Below are positions 16,843 through 28,735 of a stretch of DNA of 37,591 nucleotides, piece by piece. This stretch comes from Acidobacteriota bacterium. GTDB lineage: Bacteria; Acidobacteriota; UBA890; WLXD01. The stretch lies in assembly GCA_029263295.1 (NCBI GenBank), contig JAJCXT010000004.1:1-37591 (forward strand). The letters run 5' to 3'. Under the pieces are notes generated by a model. That model saw only the letters and a program-made list of their open reading frames with translations, was not told the DNA's origin and made no database searches. A program made the position numbers and the translations under genes. How positions within the stretch are numbered: position 1 is the stretch's first letter; every line of letters begins with the position of its first letter.

Positions 16843-18276
16843 ATGAGTTCGGGCAAGAGCAACCGACCACGGGTCGGACAAGAGCACGTCGTCGACATCG
16901 CCAACCTCGCCTATGGCGGGAAAGGCGTTGCACGCCTCGGTGAGACAGAGGCATCGCGCGGCATGGCCGTATTCGTGCCGCGCACGGCGGCTGGCGATCG
17001 CGCACGCGTGCGCATCGATCGCGTGCGTCGCCGCCATATAGAGGCCACCGTGGTCGAGATCGAGTCGCCCGGAGCCGGCCGAGTGGCCCCGACATGCCCG
17101 CACTACGCCGAGGGCTGCGGCGGGTGCTCCTGGCAGCACCTCGATTACGCCACACAACTCGCGGCGAAGGAACAGGTTGTTACCGACAGCCTCCACCGGA
17201 TCGGCGAGTTCAGCGAGGTGCCCGTCGCGCCCATCGTGGCGGCAGATGAGCCGTGGTTCTACCGCAACAAGATGGAGTTCAGCTTCAACGCCCACGACGG
17301 TCTCGGGCTACATGTTGGCGGCGACTGGCGCCGCATCGTGCCCATCACCGACTGCCGTCTGGAGTCTGAGTTATCGATGCGGATCGTGGGGTTCACGCGT
17401 GACTTCGCGGCTCGACAGCAACTCTCGTCATGGGATCCGGAGTCCAACGAAGGGTTCCTGCGCGAGGTTGCGATCCGGCACGGCCGGGGTTCCGGCGAGA
17501 CGATGGTGGGGCTGATCACCGAACGCGGGGCCTTCGCCGCCGCCCCGGACTTCGCGGCGGGCATCGCGGCGCTCGACGACTCCATCGTCTCGGTGGTGCG
17601 CGGGATTCGCGGCAGCTTCGCCGAGGGCTCCCCCATCGAGGCAATCGATACGCTCCACGGCCGCGACACCATCGTCGAGAGCGTCGGCGGTCTCAGGTTC
17701 AACATCGGCCTGCAGACGTTCTTCCAGACCAGCACAACCCAGGCGGAGCGCATGCTCGCCATCGTGCGTGAACAGGTCAAGGCTGGTTTTGCACGCGGCG
17801 GCGAGAATCTACCGTCGCGCATTCTCGACGTGTTCTGCGGCGTGGGCTTCTTCACGCTCGGACTGGCCGATCTCGCCAAAGAGGCGATCGGTGTCGAGAT
17901 CGTCGAGCCCTCTATCGCCGCTGCGCGAGTCAACGCGCAGACGAACGGGATCGAGAACTCAGCGTTCTACGCCGGCGACGCCCGACGAACCCTTCCGGTA
18001 GTACTGGAGAAACACGGCGCGCCCGGTGTGGCGGTGATCGATCCGCCACGTAGCGGCGCCGGCGGCAAGGTCATGCGGCGCCTGGCGCGTTCGGGCCCGG
18101 CACGAATCGTGTACGTGTCGTGCAACCCGACGACGCTCGCGCGCGACCTGAAGGAACTCGAGCCATACGGCTATAGGCTCACAGAGGTGCGGCCGATCGA
18201 TCTGTTCCCGCAGACGTATCACGTCGAGACCATCGTGGCGATGGACCGAGTAGCGGCCCCCACCGCCACCCGCTAG
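16843..18276 (+). CDS. rlmD: 23S rRNA (uracil-5-)-methyltransferase, RlmD/TrmA family
   Basis: SAM-dependent RNA m5U methyltransferase of 477 residues. An N-terminal TRAM domain (VDIANLAYGGKGVARL) binds RNA. The iron-sulfur cysteines follow at C85, C92 and C95 (CPHYAEGCGGC), with the fourth at C171 (ITDC). The Rossmann domain has a SAM motif near residue 327 (ILDVFCGVGFFTLGLA), D400 in DPPRSG and the catalytic cysteine C427 in VSCNPTTLARDL. The Fe-S set and TRAM domain separate it from TrmA; whether it corresponds to RlmD (U1939) or a related RlmCD-type enzyme cannot be settled here. AGGG precedes ATG 16843. It is a housekeeping gene with no evident operon partner and converges on the deaminase gene with a 15-base gap. 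Confidence 0.9.
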   Translation: MSSGKSNRPRVGQEHVVDIANLAYGGKGVARLGETEASRGMAVFVPRTAAGDRARVRIDRVRRRHIEATVVEIESPGAGRVAPTCPHYAEGCGGCSWQHLDYATQLAAKEQVVTDSLHRIGEFSEVPVAPIVAADEPWFYRNKMEFSFNAHDGLGLHVGGDWRRIVPITDCRLESELSMRIVGFTRDFAARQQLSSWDPESNEGFLREVAIRHGRGSGETMVGLITERGAFAAAPDFAAGIAALDDSIVSVVRGIRGSFAEGSPIEAIDTLHGRDTIVESVGGLRFNIGLQTFFQTSTTQAERMLAIVREQVKAGFARGGENLPSRILDVFCGVGFFTLGLADLAKEAIGVEIVEPSIAAARVNAQTNGIENSAFYAGDARRTLPVVLEKHGAPGVAVIDPPRSGAGGKVMRRLARSGPARIVYVSCNPTTLARDLKELEPYGYRLTEVRPIDLFPQTYHVETIVAMDRVAAPTATR

Positions 18277-18291
18277 CCGGCTGGAGCTCGA

Positions 18292-22098
<3,807 letters not shown>

Positions 22099-22102
<4 letters not shown>

Positions 22103-22428
22103 CGCCCGTCCTCCGGGACTTCGACGCCGGCCCACATGGAGTCGATCATCTTGCGCGATCGCTGCAGCGCGTCCCATCCACCCGCGGTGAGCGAGTAGAA
22201 CCGCCGCGGCCTGCCAGTAGCTTCCTCACGCGGCTCGGCTACCGAGGCGACGAGACCCTTGTTCTCGAGCCGCGACAGGGTCACGTACACCGAAGCGATC
22301 GCCACATCGCGGCCGCTCGTTTCGAGGATTTCCGCGTGCACGGGAACGCTGTATGCCCCGTCGCCGACACGCGCGAGCGCCAGCATGACCACCTGTTCAA
22401 ACTCTCCTGGGTATTTCGACTTGCCCAC
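22099..22428 (-). CDS. PadR-family transcriptional regulator (pair 3)
   Basis: Winged-helix regulator of 109 residues from GTG 22428, the same length as PadR 1. The beginnings align (MGKSKYPGEFEQVVMLALAR against MGSKSLGEFEQIVLLAVLR). A GTG at 22440 would add four residues and cannot be excluded. The core has GDGAYSVPVHAEILETSGRD, the recognition region (IASVYVTLSRLENKGLVAS) and the wing (GRPRRFYSLTAGG). Its stop overlaps the permease ATG by 4 bp. The 200-base leader holds an imperfect dyad at 22503-22536 and a short TTTCT-TCAG-AGAAA repeat on the coding strand (22441-22454). Either could be its operator, but neither contains the ATGT/ACAT pattern. Confidence 0.9.
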
Positions 22429-22502
22429 CGGTCTTCTCACTTTCTCTGAAGAAACTCTTCCGAAGAAATCCCTTCGCTACACGAACTGCGATATCTAAAC
22501 AA

Positions 22503-22536
22503 TGTCGGGATCTAATCCTGTCGGCCGATCCTGACA
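22503..22536. promoter_or_regulatory. Imperfect inverted repeat upstream of PadR 3
   Basis: TGTCGGGATC (22503-22512) and GATCCTGACA (22527-22536) are 10-base arms with one mismatch and a 14-base spacer. On the minus strand TTGTCA at the outer edge could also serve as a -35 with TAGATC 17 bases on. It is a candidate operator/promoter for the PadR-permease operon. Confidence 0.35.
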
Positions 22537-22581
22537 ATGTCAAGAACGACGATGCCGCCTGAATGGTTGCCTCGTCTGCAC

Positions 22582-22619
22582 GAAAAGGGGGCGCGCCCGA
22601 AGATGTCGGTGCGCGCCCC
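22582..22619 (-). terminator. Rho-independent terminator of the ArsM-like gene
   Basis: On the minus strand, GGGGCGCGC (22619-22611) pairs perfectly with GCGCGCCCC (22596-22588) across a 14-base loop and is followed by CTTTTCG. It begins 22 bases after the second stop codon (22642) of the methyltransferase frame and about 194 bases after the in-frame TGA. This placement fits a transcript and product that extend to 22642. Confidence 0.7.
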
Positions 22620-22641
22620 GAGAGTCGGTCGTCCAACCCTG

Positions 22642-23436
22642 TCAGTCGGCCTTCCTAGCCCGCCAGTTGATCCCTACGGTGCCGAAGCTCGCGGCACTGG
22701 ATGCCTGCGGCGCGCCGTCGAAGACCTCTTTGCGCCAGGTGATCTCGAAGTTCGCGAATCCCGCAGCGGTGACCACCGCTTCAAGCTCTGCTTCCAGCAG
22801 AGCGCCGGCGATTCAACCAGTCCAGAGGTCGATCCTCTGCTTGGCCTCCGACGAAACGGGCCGGGTAACGAGAATGTCGGCGATCTGCAGCCGCCCGCCG
22901 GGCCGCAGGACCCGGGATATCTCGGCCAGCGTTCCAGGCTTGTCCGGCGTCAGGTTGAGCACCCCGTTGGAGATCACCACGTCGGCCCAACCGTCCTCGA
23001 CCGGTAGCTCCTCCATGAAGGCCTCGCGAAACTCCACGTTGCCGATTCCGGCCTCAGAGGCGGCCCCGCGGGCCCGCTCGAGCATCGACACGGTCATGTC
23101 GACGCCCACGACCGCGCCGTCCGCACCTACCATGCCGGCCGCGATCAGGCTGTCAATACCGCCGCCCGAACCGATGTCTACAACCCGCTCGCCGATCGCG
23201 AGCGCGCCCATGGCAAACGGGTTGCCTGTTCCCGCGAACGACTCGATCGCAGACTCAGGAACGCCCTCCAGCCACTCGTCGCGATACCCGACGATATTGG
23301 TCAACGTGCGGCCGGTGTGAAAGTGAAATCCTTGGTCGGGATCGCTCGCGACAACGTCGTACTCGGCACGCACCGCATCGCGGAGGGTCTCGAGCTCGAC
23401 GTCTACAACGCCTACAGCTTGCTGATCGTCGGACAT
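22642..23436 (-). CDS. ArsM-like SAM methyltransferase with in-frame UGA, probable selenoprotein
   Basis: Class I SAM-dependent methyltransferase related to arsenite methyltransferases. ATG 23436 follows GGAGAG at six bases. SAM motif I is VDIGSGGGI at about 86-94, and VISNGVLNLTPDKP (155-168) and LRPGGRLQIADI (177-188) are family blocks. The frame meets TGA at 22815-22813 (residue 208) and then continues without shift for 56 residues, IAGALLEAEL to FGTVGINWRARKAD, which is how ArsM-like proteins end. In the family this position is the cysteine of G-C-I/V-x-G-A-L, equivalent to Cys224 of algal ArsM. Read as selenocysteine the protein has 264 residues and no cysteine. The two other arsenic-binding cysteines are replaced by T70 (GTGNP) and G158 (SNG). 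A SECIS-like hairpin follows the UGA. Substrate is unknown. The alternative is a nonsense mutation or base error giving a 207-residue truncated protein. Confidence 0.82.
22785..22803 (-). promoter_or_regulatory. Candidate bacterial SECIS element
   Basis: Read on the minus strand, GCTCTGCT-GGA-AGCAGAGC forms a perfect 8-bp stem (or 7 bp with loop TGGAA). It starts nine bases after the UGA, and the apical loop lies 16-17 bases after it. As I recall the published bacterial SECIS model, it asks for a short loop with G in its first two positions, a stem of at least 4 bp and roughly 16-37 bases between UGA and loop. All are met. It lies inside the coding sequence (ALLEAEL), as bacterial SECIS elements do. 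Confidence 0.7.
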
Positions 23437-23620
23437 CGGCACTCTCCAGAGAAGATGGTCGACCGCTTCGCGCGGTGCTCGGAACGCTACACGGCAGTGC
23501 CCGGTCCGCACCACCGTCACCAGTAGTTACCGGAAGCGCTCCCGTTCGAGCTCAGCCTGGATCTCCTCGCGCTGCTTCACGAGGAGTGTAGCCGCGGCCA
23601 GGGTCGAGGCTGGCGATCCT

Positions 23621-25561
23621 TCAGCTCAGTTCGGCTAGATCGTCTTCGACGCTCTGCCACTCGCCCATCGTGGCCTCGAGATCATCCTCGACCTGCTTGA
23701 GCTCAGACTGGAGGGCGACGACCGCCTCGTGCTCTGTATTCTCGTAGTAGCCGGGATCGGCGAAGATCTCGTTGATCGCCGCGATTCGCTTTTCGGCCTT
23801 CCCGATAGCCACGACGTGCTTGTCGCGCTGCTTTCTCAGCGCCACGCGTTTCTTCTGCATCGCCGGGTCCTCGGCCTTGCGACGCACTTCGCGAACTACG
23901 GCCTTGGCCTTGCGGTCGGCCTTCTTGCTGCGCTTGGCCTTCAACACCACCGTGTCCGCGTCGAGGTGATCATCACCGCAGTAGTGCACGTACTCTTCGT
24001 AGGTGCCCACGTAGTCGAGAATCTCGTCGGGTTTGACCTCGACGATGCGCGTCGCCAGCTGCGACACGAACCAGCGATCGTGCGAGACGAAGATCAGTGT
24101 GCCCGGGTAGTTCTTCAGACCTTCGACAAGAGCCTCGATGGCTTCCAGATCGAGATGGTTAGTCGGTTCGTCGAGCACCAGCACATTCGGCTTGGTAATT
24201 GCCAACTGACAGAAGACCAACCGAGCCGCCTCGCCACCGGACAGGGCACCCAGGCGCTTCTCGGCCTCGTCGCCCGAGAAGAGCACCATGCCGAGTTGGT
24301 TGCGAACGAAGCCGCGTGACTCGCCCGCCGCGACATCCGCAACCGCTGCTTCCACAGTCTGCTCGGCGGGAACGAGTTTCGCCCTGTAGTCCTGGGCAAA
24401 GTATCCAGGGTGCGCCTCGTAGCCCCAGACGGTCTCGCCGGCATCAGGCTCGAGTTCGCCGACAGCGATCTTCAGCAACGTCGACTTGCCGATGCCGTTG
24501 GGCCCCATGATGGCCACCCGGTCTCCGCGCCGCACCTGAAGGTCGACGCCGTGCAACACCTCGTTGTCACCGAAGGACTTCTTCACGCCCTTGACCGTCA
24601 GCACCTCCCGCCCACTTGGCCGTACCTGGTCGAAACGGAACTTCGGGTATCGACGTGAACTCTGCGGCAGTTCCTCGAGAGAATCGGCTTTCTTCTCGAT
24701 AAGCCGCAACTTGCTCTGCGCCTGCCGCGCCTTGCTGGCCTTGGCGCGAAAACGGTCGACGAACTGCCGGTGATGCGCGATCTCCTTCTGGCGTTTGCCG
24801 ATGTCCTTCTCGCGGCGAGCGCGCTCCGCCTGCTTGTCGGCGATGAAGCCCGTGTAGTTCGCCGAGTACGCCGTAACGGTCGCGTAGTCGACGTCGAGAA
24901 TCTGCGTGCAGACGTTGTCAAGAAAGCGGTGGTCATGCGAGATGATCAGCGCGATGCCCAGATAACTCTCGAGGAACTTCTCGAGCCAGCGGATCGACAG
25001 AATATCGAGATGGTTCGTGGGTTCGTCCAGCAGCAGCGCGTCGGGATTGCCGGCAAGCACCTGCGCCAGGAGCACGCGGAACTTGAAACCACCCGACAGC
25101 GTGGAGAGCGCGTTGCGCTGGATCTCGGTTGGCATCCCCAACCCTTCGAGAATCTCTGCCGCACGCGCCTCGGCCGCGTATCCATCGTGCCGCATCACGA
25201 CATCCTCGAGTTCAGCATAACGATCGGCGTCGAACTCCTGCTCGGCATTCTCGAGCAGCTTGTCCTTCTCGACCATCGCGTCCCAGAGCTCGCGGTTGCC
25301 CATCATCACGACTTCCAGGATGAGTTCCTTGTCGTACTGGAACTGGTCCTGGCGCAGAACGCCGAGCTTCATGCGCTTCGGGATAGAGACCGTGCCCGCG
25401 CTTGCCGGCTCGTCGCCCGCCAGAATGTTCAGAAGCGTCGTCTTGCCCGAACCGTTGGCGCCCACGAGGCCATACCGCTGGCCGGGATCCAGCTTGAACG
25501 TCACGTCAGAGAACAGACTCTGCGCGCCGTAGGATTTGGCGAGGCCTGAGACGTTGATCAT
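23621..25561 (-). CDS. ABC-F family ATPase (YbiT-like with a C-terminal extension)
   Basis: Soluble ribosome-associated ATPase of 646 residues with two nucleotide-binding domains and no membrane segment. ATG 25561 starts MINVSGLAKSYGAQSLFSDV, the normal ABC-F opening; earlier in-frame ATGs add an unrelated tail. Walker A motifs are GANGSGKTT (34-42) and GPNGIGKST (near 353). Signatures are LSGGFKFR and LSGGEAAR, each followed by LLDEPTNHLD or VLDEPTNHLD. The basic linker between domains (REKDIGKRQKEIAHHRQFVDRF) is present. The first domain segment LRQDQFQYDKELILEVVMMG resembles E. coli YbiT. Unlike YbiT (about 530 residues) it carries a charged, coiled-coil C-terminus from about residue 545, like that of Uup or YheS. 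ABC-F proteins act in translation factor or antibiotic protection roles; which applies here is unknown. Confidence 0.92.
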   Translation of the reverse strand: MINVSGLAKSYGAQSLFSDVTFKLDPGQRYGLVGANGSGKTTLLNILAGDEPASAGTVSIPKRMKLGVLRQDQFQYDKELILEVVMMGNRELWDAMVEKDKLLENAEQEFDADRYAELEDVVMRHDGYAAEARAAEILEGLGMPTEIQRNALSTLSGGFKFRVLLAQVLAGNPDALLLDEPTNHLDILSIRWLEKFLESYLGIALIISHDHRFLDNVCTQILDVDYATVTAYSANYTGFIADKQAERARREKDIGKRQKEIAHHRQFVDRFRAKASKARQAQSKLRLIEKKADSLEELPQSSRRYPKFRFDQVRPSGREVLTVKGVKKSFGDNEVLHGVDLQVRRGDRVAIMGPNGIGKSTLLKIAVGELEPDAGETVWGYEAHPGYFAQDYRAKLVPAEQTVEAAVADVAAGESRGFVRNQLGMVLFSGDEAEKRLGALSGGEAARLVFCQLAITKPNVLVLDEPTNHLDLEAIEALVEGLKNYPGTLIFVSHDRWFVSQLATRIVEVKPDEILDYVGTYEEYVHYCGDDHLDADTVVLKAKRSKKADRKAKAVVREVRRKAEDPAMQKKRVALRKQRDKHVVAIGKAEKRIAAINEIFADPGYYENTEHEAVVALQSELKQVEDDLEATMGEWQSVEDDLAELS

Positions 25562-25733
25562 GGAGGTCGATTCGGCGGAGGAATTGGAGCGAGCGACCCC
25601 CGATTGTGGCATCCAAGAGGTCCCCACACATGCACTTTGTCGAGTACGCCCGCGATGTCACGGCTCGCGGGACCTTCACCACGGCCTGCTAGAGTCAGGG
25701 CGCTCCACCGCGTCCGCACCGACAGGAAAGCCC

Positions 25734-27185
25734 ATGCACTCTCTCACCGCCAAGCTGTCCGGCACTGCGCTCACCGCAATTGTCGCCCTCCTGACCGTAA
25801 TCAGCCCTGCCGCCGGCCAGAGCGGCGCTGAGGATACGGCGGGCGCTATCGATTCTCGGGCCGACCGCTACGCTGCCATAGCCAAGCAGATCTGGGATCT
25901 TGCGGAGGTCGGATATCAGGAGGAACGGAGCTCGGAGCTGCTTCGCTGGGAGCTGGAGGAATCAGGCTTCGCGGTCGAGGCGGGTGTGGCGGGGATGCCG
26001 ACCGCGTTCATCGCAAGCTACGGCAGCGGCGAGCCGGTGATCGCGATCCTGGCGGAGTTCGACGCCCTTCCCGGCATCACACAGGCCGCCGTCCCGGAAC
26101 GTCAGCCTCTGGAGCAGGCCGCAGGGCACGCCTGTGGCCACCATCTGTTCGGCACCGCCTCCACAGCGGCCGGCATCGCGGTACGTGACTGGTTGGAAGC
26201 TACCGGCACGCAAGGAACCGTTCGCGTATACGGCACCCCGGCAGAAGAGGGCGGCGCCGGGAAGGTATACATGGCACGCGGTGGCCTCTTTGACGATGTT
26301 GACGTCGTGCTGCATTGGCATCCAGGCGACCGCAACGATGCGAGCCCTTCCGCTAGCCTGGCCAATAAGTCGGCCAAGTTCCGCTTCAACGGAGTGTCGA
26401 GCCACGCGGCGGGCTCGCCCGAGCGCGGGCGTTCGGCGCTCGATGGTGTCGAGGCCATGAACCACATGGTCAACCTCATGCGCGAGCATGTGCCGCAGCA
26501 GGCCCGAATCCACTACGTCATCACGCACGGCGGCTCAGCACCGAACGTCGTGCCAGACTTCGCCGAGGTCTACTACTACGTTCGTCACCCGAACGTGGCC
26601 GAGGCGGTCGCCCTGTTCGAACGCGTGGTGCAGGCCGCCGAGGGTGCCGCGCTAGGTACCGAGACCACCATGGAGTACGAGGTCATCCACGGGCTCTACA
26701 ACCTGATGCCCAACGAGACGCTCGCCGGCATCGTCTACGAGAAGTTGACGGCGCTCGGAGGGTTCGAGTACGACACCACCGAACAGGCGTTCGCCGAGAA
26801 GATCCGCGCGACCCTGGGAGACGTCGACCTGCCCCTGGGTTCGCAGGCCCAGGTACAGCCGTTCGAGATGCCGACCAGCTTCAGCGGTTCGACCGATGTT
26901 GGCGATGTCAGCTGGCTCGTCCCGACTGCGGACCTGAGCGCCGCCACATGGGTACCCGGAACCTCGGCCCACTCCTGGCAAGCGGTCGCCGCGGGGGGAA
27001 CCAGCATCGGCACGAAGGGCATGTTGGTGGCCGCCAAGACGCTGGCGGCAACCGCAACCGAGATCTTCCAGAGGCCCGGGATCGTGGCGTTGGCGACAGC
27101 CGAGTTGCACGAGCGACGCGGTGCCGACTTCGTGTACCGAGCGCTCGTGGGCGACCGCGAGCCTCCCCTCGACTACCGCAGGTGA
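25734..27185 (+). CDS. M20-family amidohydrolase (AbgB-like), exported
   Basis: Zinc amidohydrolase/carboxypeptidase of 483 residues. ATG 25734 follows AGGAAAG closely and yields a signal peptide (LSGTALTAIVALLTVISPAAGQ), so the enzyme is probably periplasmic. The open frame extends upstream over the divergent ABC-F start and is not used. Metal-site motifs are H132-A-C-G-H136 (GHACGHH), E171-E172 (PAEEGG) and HWHPGD. The dimerisation domain starts about residue 220 (FRFNGVSSHAAGSPERGRSA). The shape resembles AbgB (aminobenzoyl-glutamate hydrolase subunit) and related M20D proteins, where annotation is rarely specific. The sulfatase gene starts 5 bases after its stop, so both are probably one operon acting on exported substrates. 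Confidence 0.9.
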   Translation: MHSLTAKLSGTALTAIVALLTVISPAAGQSGAEDTAGAIDSRADRYAAIAKQIWDLAEVGYQEERSSELLRWELEESGFAVEAGVAGMPTAFIASYGSGEPVIAILAEFDALPGITQAAVPERQPLEQAAGHACGHHLFGTASTAAGIAVRDWLEATGTQGTVRVYGTPAEEGGAGKVYMARGGLFDDVDVVLHWHPGDRNDASPSASLANKSAKFRFNGVSSHAAGSPERGRSALDGVEAMNHMVNLMREHVPQQARIHYVITHGGSAPNVVPDFAEVYYYVRHPNVAEAVALFERVVQAAEGAALGTETTMEYEVIHGLYNLMPNETLAGIVYEKLTALGGFEYDTTEQAFAEKIRATLGDVDLPLGSQAQVQPFEMPTSFSGSTDVGDVSWLVPTADLSAATWVPGTSAHSWQAVAAGGTSIGTKGMLVAAKTLAATATEIFQRPGIVALATAELHERRGADFVYRALVGDREPPLDYRR

Positions 27186-27190
27186 GCGCT

Positions 27191-28732
27191 ATGTCCCTAT
27201 CCCACGACCCGGCGGGTCAGCGTACGAATCCAATCAGCATGCGAGCGGGCAAACTGATCCTCGTCGGCTGCGTTATTGCGACAGGTTGCGCGCCCAGCGA
27301 GGGCACTGCGCCGACGCTCGAGGAGACTCCGCCCAACATCGTCTATCTCTACGCCGACGACCTCGGCTACGGCGAACTCGGTTCGTACGGCCAGGAGATC
27401 ATCCAGACGCCCAATCTGGACCGCCTCGCGGCCGAGGGCATGCGTTTCACGGCCCACTACTCAGGTAGTGCGGTATGCGCCCCCTCGCGCGCGAGCCTGC
27501 TCACCGGCAAGCACAGCGGCCACGCGTTCATTCGCGACAACAAGGAACTCGGTGGTTGGGGCCCGGACGAGCCCGAGGGCCAGTGGCCGCTCGCGGCCAG
27601 CGAGACGACGATTGCCGAGTTGCTCTCCGTACAAGGCTACGCCACGGCCGCCGTGGGCAAGTGGGGTCTCGGGGGGCCCGATGACCACGGTCACCCGAAT
27701 GCCCAGGGCTTCGATCTCTTCTATGGCTACCTGTGCCAACGGGTCGCGCACAACTACTACCCGACGCACCTGTGGCGTAACCGGGAGAAGGACATGTTGT
27801 CGGGTAATGAGTGGTTCTCTGCCCATCAGCGGGTGGACTCCGCGCCGGTCGATCCAGTGGGTTGGGACGCCTATCGCGGTGAAACATACGCCCCCGACCG
27901 GATGATCGACGAAGCCCTCGCCTTCGTCCGTGACAACGCCGACCGACCTTTCTTTCTGTACTTCCCGAGCATGGTGCCGCACGTATCAATCCAGGTCCCA
28001 GACGAGTCCCTGACGCAGTACGCCGGAACGCTCGACGACGACCCGTACCTGGGCGAGCGAGGCTATCTCCCCCACCCCGAGCCGCGCGCCGGCTACGCGG
28101 CAATGATCACGCGCATGGACCGCGACATGGGCCGCATCCTCGATCTGCTCGACGAACTGGGGCTATCCGACAATACGATTGTGATGTTCAGCAGCGACAA
28201 TGGTCCGACGTTCAACGGCGGGACGGACTCGGAGTTCTTCAACAGCGCCAGCGGCATGAGGGGGCTGAAGACTGAGCTGTACGAGGGCGGCATCAAGGTA
28301 CCGATGCTGGCGCGCTGGCCGGGCCGAATCGCAGCAGGCAGCGCGACCGACCACGTGTCGGCGCAGTGGGACGTTCTACCGACCATGCTCGATCTCATCG
28401 ACGCCACGCCGGCAGCCAACAGCGACGGCATCAGCTTCGCGCCAACCCTGCTCGACCAGGGCACCCAGGCCCAACACGAAGCCATGTACTGGGAGCTCGG
28501 CCGACAACAGGCGGTCCGCGAGGGCGACTGGAAGCTGTACCGGCGCGCAGATAGGAACGGCGACATCGTCACGGTCGAACTGTTCGATCTCGCTACGGAC
28601 CCTGATGAACACGACGATCGAGCGCAGGAGCGGCCAGAAATAGTGGCCCGCCTGCAAGCGCTCGCCACCGCGACCCGAACCCCGTCGGAGCTGTTCCCGT
28701 CGCCCTTTGATCCGGCCGAGCCGGCTGGCTAG
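27191..28732 (+). CDS. Sulfatase (formylglycine type), probable lipoprotein
   Basis: Type I sulfatase of 513 residues from ATG 27191, which has AGGTGAG seven bases upstream overlapping the previous stop. An alternative ATG at 27239 gives MRAGKLILVGCVIATGCAPS, a lipoprotein signal with lipobox ATGC. Either way the protein is exported and probably lipid-anchored. The fold starts NIVYLYADDLGYGELGSYG with metal-binding aspartates. C96 in CAPSRASLLTG is the residue converted to formylglycine, so the host must supply a formylglycine-generating enzyme, which is not in the window. SSDNGP near the middle and DLATDPDEHDD near the end are standard sulfatase motifs. The substrate (polysaccharide or aryl sulfate) cannot be read. 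It converges on the next gene with a 3-base gap. Confidence 0.92.
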   Translation: MSLSHDPAGQRTNPISMRAGKLILVGCVIATGCAPSEGTAPTLEETPPNIVYLYADDLGYGELGSYGQEIIQTPNLDRLAAEGMRFTAHYSGSAVCAPSRASLLTGKHSGHAFIRDNKELGGWGPDEPEGQWPLAASETTIAELLSVQGYATAAVGKWGLGGPDDHGHPNAQGFDLFYGYLCQRVAHNYYPTHLWRNREKDMLSGNEWFSAHQRVDSAPVDPVGWDAYRGETYAPDRMIDEALAFVRDNADRPFFLYFPSMVPHVSIQVPDESLTQYAGTLDDDPYLGERGYLPHPEPRAGYAAMITRMDRDMGRILDLLDELGLSDNTIVMFSSDNGPTFNGGTDSEFFNSASGMRGLKTELYEGGIKVPMLARWPGRIAAGSATDHVSAQWDVLPTMLDLIDATPAANSDGISFAPTLLDQGTQAQHEAMYWELGRQQAVREGDWKLYRRADRNGDIVTVELFDLATDPDEHDDRAQERPEIVARLQALATATRTPSELFPSPFDPAEPAG

Positions 28733-28735
28733 CGA

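Noticed and set aside
22813-22815. The TGA in the ArsM-like gene as a simple nonsense mutation or base-call error
   Set aside because: Not excluded, but less likely. The change falls exactly on the conserved Cys, a SECIS-like hairpin sits at the right distance, and the downstream frame shows no decay.
23527-23580. Short minus-strand frame reading VKQREEIQAELERERFR after the ABC-F gene
   Set aside because: It looks like a coiled-coil tail but has only 17 codons, no ribosome site and no link in frame to the ABC-F gene. It could be a remnant, but the evidence is too thin.
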